Shown here: in pieces, positions 44,534 to 45,690 of the stretch
Layout of the letters: every line of letters starts with the position of its first letter
Position numbering within the stretch: the first letter of the stretch is position 1
NCBI RefSeq assembly: GCF_026153205.1
Contig: NZ_JAPFBW010000046.1
Span: 1-45,690 of the forward strand
DNA: 45,690 bases
Direction: 5' to 3'
DNA from: Aquabacterium sp. A7-Y
GTDB taxonomy: Bacteria; Pseudomonadota; Gammaproteobacteria; Burkholderiales; Burkholderiaceae_C
The notes under the pieces: generated by a model
Told to the model about the DNA's origin: nothing
The model's input: only the letters and a program-made list of their open reading frames with translations
The model's database searches: none
Position numbers and translations under genes: made by a program

Positions 44534-44540
44534 AACCGCC

Positions 44541-44882
44541 TCAGAGCACGCGCGCCACGATGCGCCCCAGATCTACCGGGTCACCTTCGACCAGGTTCTT
44601 GGTTGCGGAGAGTGTTGCGAGGCCGAGCACCTCGCGTATGTGGCGGAGGTCATAGCCGCGCCGATGGAGGCGAACGGCGAACGTCCGGCGCGATGCCGTC
44701 GCCCCAGCGCACTCGATCCCCGCCTGGTCGTGCAGTTTGCGGATCGTCTGCGTCAAACTCTCGCAGGAGCGCGAGGTGTTGCCCGCTGAGGTCCTGCGGG
44801 CAGTGAGGGTGAACGGACGCCCGGCCGCCACCTTCATAGCATGGCGCATCTGCGTTTCTTCGACTACGGGTGCCTTGGCCAT
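44541..44882 (-). pseudogene. Second tyrosine-recombinase remnant with internal deletion
   Basis: From MAKAPVVEETQMRHAMKVAA (44882) the reading goes directly to GRPFTLTARRTSAGNTSRSCESLTQTIRKLHDQAGIECAGATASRRTFAVRLHRRGYDLRHIREVLGLATLSATKNLVEGDPVDLGRIVARVL. ASRRTFAVRLHRRGYDLRHI...L is the HxxR/box II region of a phage-type integrase, but the conserved His is S/A, and the catalytic Tyr position reads KNLVEGDP. An intact member would have about 170 more residues between KVAA and GRPF; these are missing (inference from family size). The frame upstream (44963) is not convincing. Confidence 0.6.
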
Positions 44883-45222
44883 CGGAACGCGCCTCCTTCC
44901 AGCCATGCTACGAGGCCGTTTCGCCGGACCTTCTTTGAATCGGGCCGCCAGCCCGCGCCCCACCTCGCGTTCTCGGAAACTTCAGAATCGCCAGCGGCCT
45001 CATGAAAACACGCCCAGAGGACGCCGGTGCGCTCGGCACCCGTGAAATGTGCCCTGCTCTCGAGACAGCATCCGTGACCTACGGAACCGCGCAGTTGCAA
45101 GCCATCCGCCACCACCTAAACTGGAACAGAACCGCAACCGTTCGACGGCTCTTGATATGCCAGCCGAGCTTCAGAATGCTTGTTTCACGGAAGCCAGCTC
45201 AACGCCTTGGTGAGTCGTCACC

Positions 45223-45690
45223 ATGCACTCCGGCTTACCTTCCAACACGCTCCCTGCCAGTGGTCTCCGCCAAGCTCAGTGGCAGCGAATGAAGAGCTTG
45301 CTAGCCGAGGAGCTATCGGCGCTGATTGATGTCACCACCGCAAGTCACACGCTGCTCGACGACCCTCGCTTCGCCACGAAGCAGGCTGCCGATGCGCTCA
45401 GCGGCGTGCCGCGCATCGGCCAGCAGCTCGGGCCTTACCGCATCGTCGAATTGATCGGTCGCGGTGGCATGGGCGAGGTCTACCGCGCCGAGCGCGCCGA
45501 CGGCCAGTACGAGCAGCAGGTGGCCATCAAACTGATGGGCCACAGCTTCGACCGCGAACACGCGATCTCCCGCTTCCACGCGGAGCGCCAGATCCTGGCC
45601 AGCCTCGACCATCCCAACCTCGCCAAGGTCTTCGATGGCGGCGTGACCGAGGACGGCCGGCCGTACTTCGTGATGGAGCTGGTCGACGGC
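45223..45690 (+). CDS. Serine/threonine protein kinase, 5' part
   Basis: Starts MHSGLPSNTLPASGLRQAQWQRMKSLLAEELSALIDV (ATG 45223; an internal ATG at 45289 is possible) and runs off the right edge. The kinase domain begins LGPYRIVELIGRGGMGEVYRAERADGQYEQQVAIKLMGHSFDREHAISRFHAERQILASLDHPNLAKVFDGGVTEDGRPYFVMELVDG: glycine loop GRGGMGEVY, catalytic Lys in VAIKLM, helix-C Glu in FHAERQIL. This is the PknB-like bacterial type. The segment before the kinase is shorter than the usual 60-80 residues between such an N-terminus and the domain. Confidence 0.92.
   Translation, partial: MHSGLPSNTLPASGLRQAQWQRMKSLLAEELSALIDVTTASHTLLDDPRFATKQAADALSGVPRIGQQLGPYRIVELIGRGGMGEVYRAERADGQYEQQVAIKLMGHSFDREHAISRFHAERQILASLDHPNLAKVFDGGVTEDGRPYFVMELVDG

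Overview
The window is high-GC DNA whose gene content points to a betaproteobacterium of the order Burkholderiales, probably in the Rubrivivax/Leptothrix/Caldimonas neighbourhood. Supporting features are a Bug-type (TctC) solute-binding protein, HAF-repeat PEP-CTERM proteins, a HutC-controlled hutUHGI operon and an SUV3-like helicase. The taxonomic call is inference. No rRNA, tRNA or CRISPR array was seen.

Region 1 (1-8267). A tandem-HAMP signalling gene runs off the left edge and carries an apparent frameshift. Next is a LacI-type regulator divergent from a three-gene cluster (carboxymuconolactone-decarboxylase-like protein, short-chain dehydrogenase, Bug solute-binding protein), with two LacI-like palindromes in the shared promoter. 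The cluster converges on an SUV3-like RNA helicase across an array of 45/90-bp palindromic repeats. Upstream of the helicase lies the 3' stump of a molybdenum hydroxylase gene, followed by a YcaC-like hydrolase.

Region 2 (8440-15795). This holds a PAS-containing histidine kinase, a periplasmic amino-acid-binding-like protein, a small unknown gene, an RTX calcium-binding protein and an unknown protein. Two adjacent ferritin-like genes follow, and each is broken by a deletion and/or frameshift.

Region 3 (15855-22101). The complete histidine-utilisation operon hutC-hutU-hutH-hutG-hutI. Its structural genes overlap by 4 bp (GTGA/ATGA), and its promoter contains a HutC-like operator. Histidine is taken through urocanate, imidazolone propionate and formiminoglutamate to glutamate and formamide.

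Region 4 (22082-34070). A membrane diguanylate cyclase is divergent from a ComFB-family protein. Then come a small membrane protein, nadB, a HAF/PEP-CTERM protein whose C-terminus runs into nadB, and a second RTX protein paralogous to the first. The region ends with a LysR regulator divergent from an aldo/keto reductase, an SphA-like outer-membrane protein, a chalcone-isomerase-like protein and a small secreted protein.

Region 5 (34070-36532). An AraC regulator is divergent from an MFS exporter over a perfect inverted repeat, with a fragment of an NADPH oxidoreductase gene downstream of the exporter.

Region 6 (36720-45200). This is an accessory region of small, mostly minus-strand genes mixed with wreckage: a methyltransferase stump fused to a broken PEP-CTERM gene, two inactivated tyrosine recombinases and an IS701-like transposase end. 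The intact genes are an HExxH zinc peptidase, an 82-aa protein, a SAM methyltransferase, a DUF1016/PDDEXK nuclease carrying palindromic coding repeats, a zinc-knuckle-like protein, an 85-aa protein, a ribbon-helix-helix-like protein, a Uma2 nuclease, and a small HTH protein with matching operators. Four successive genes share the same 10-base leader ATCGGAAAGG. This block is the best candidate for an undescribed accessory system, although its function cannot be read from sequence alone.

Region 7 (45223-45690). The start of a PknB-like serine/threonine kinase that runs off the right edge.
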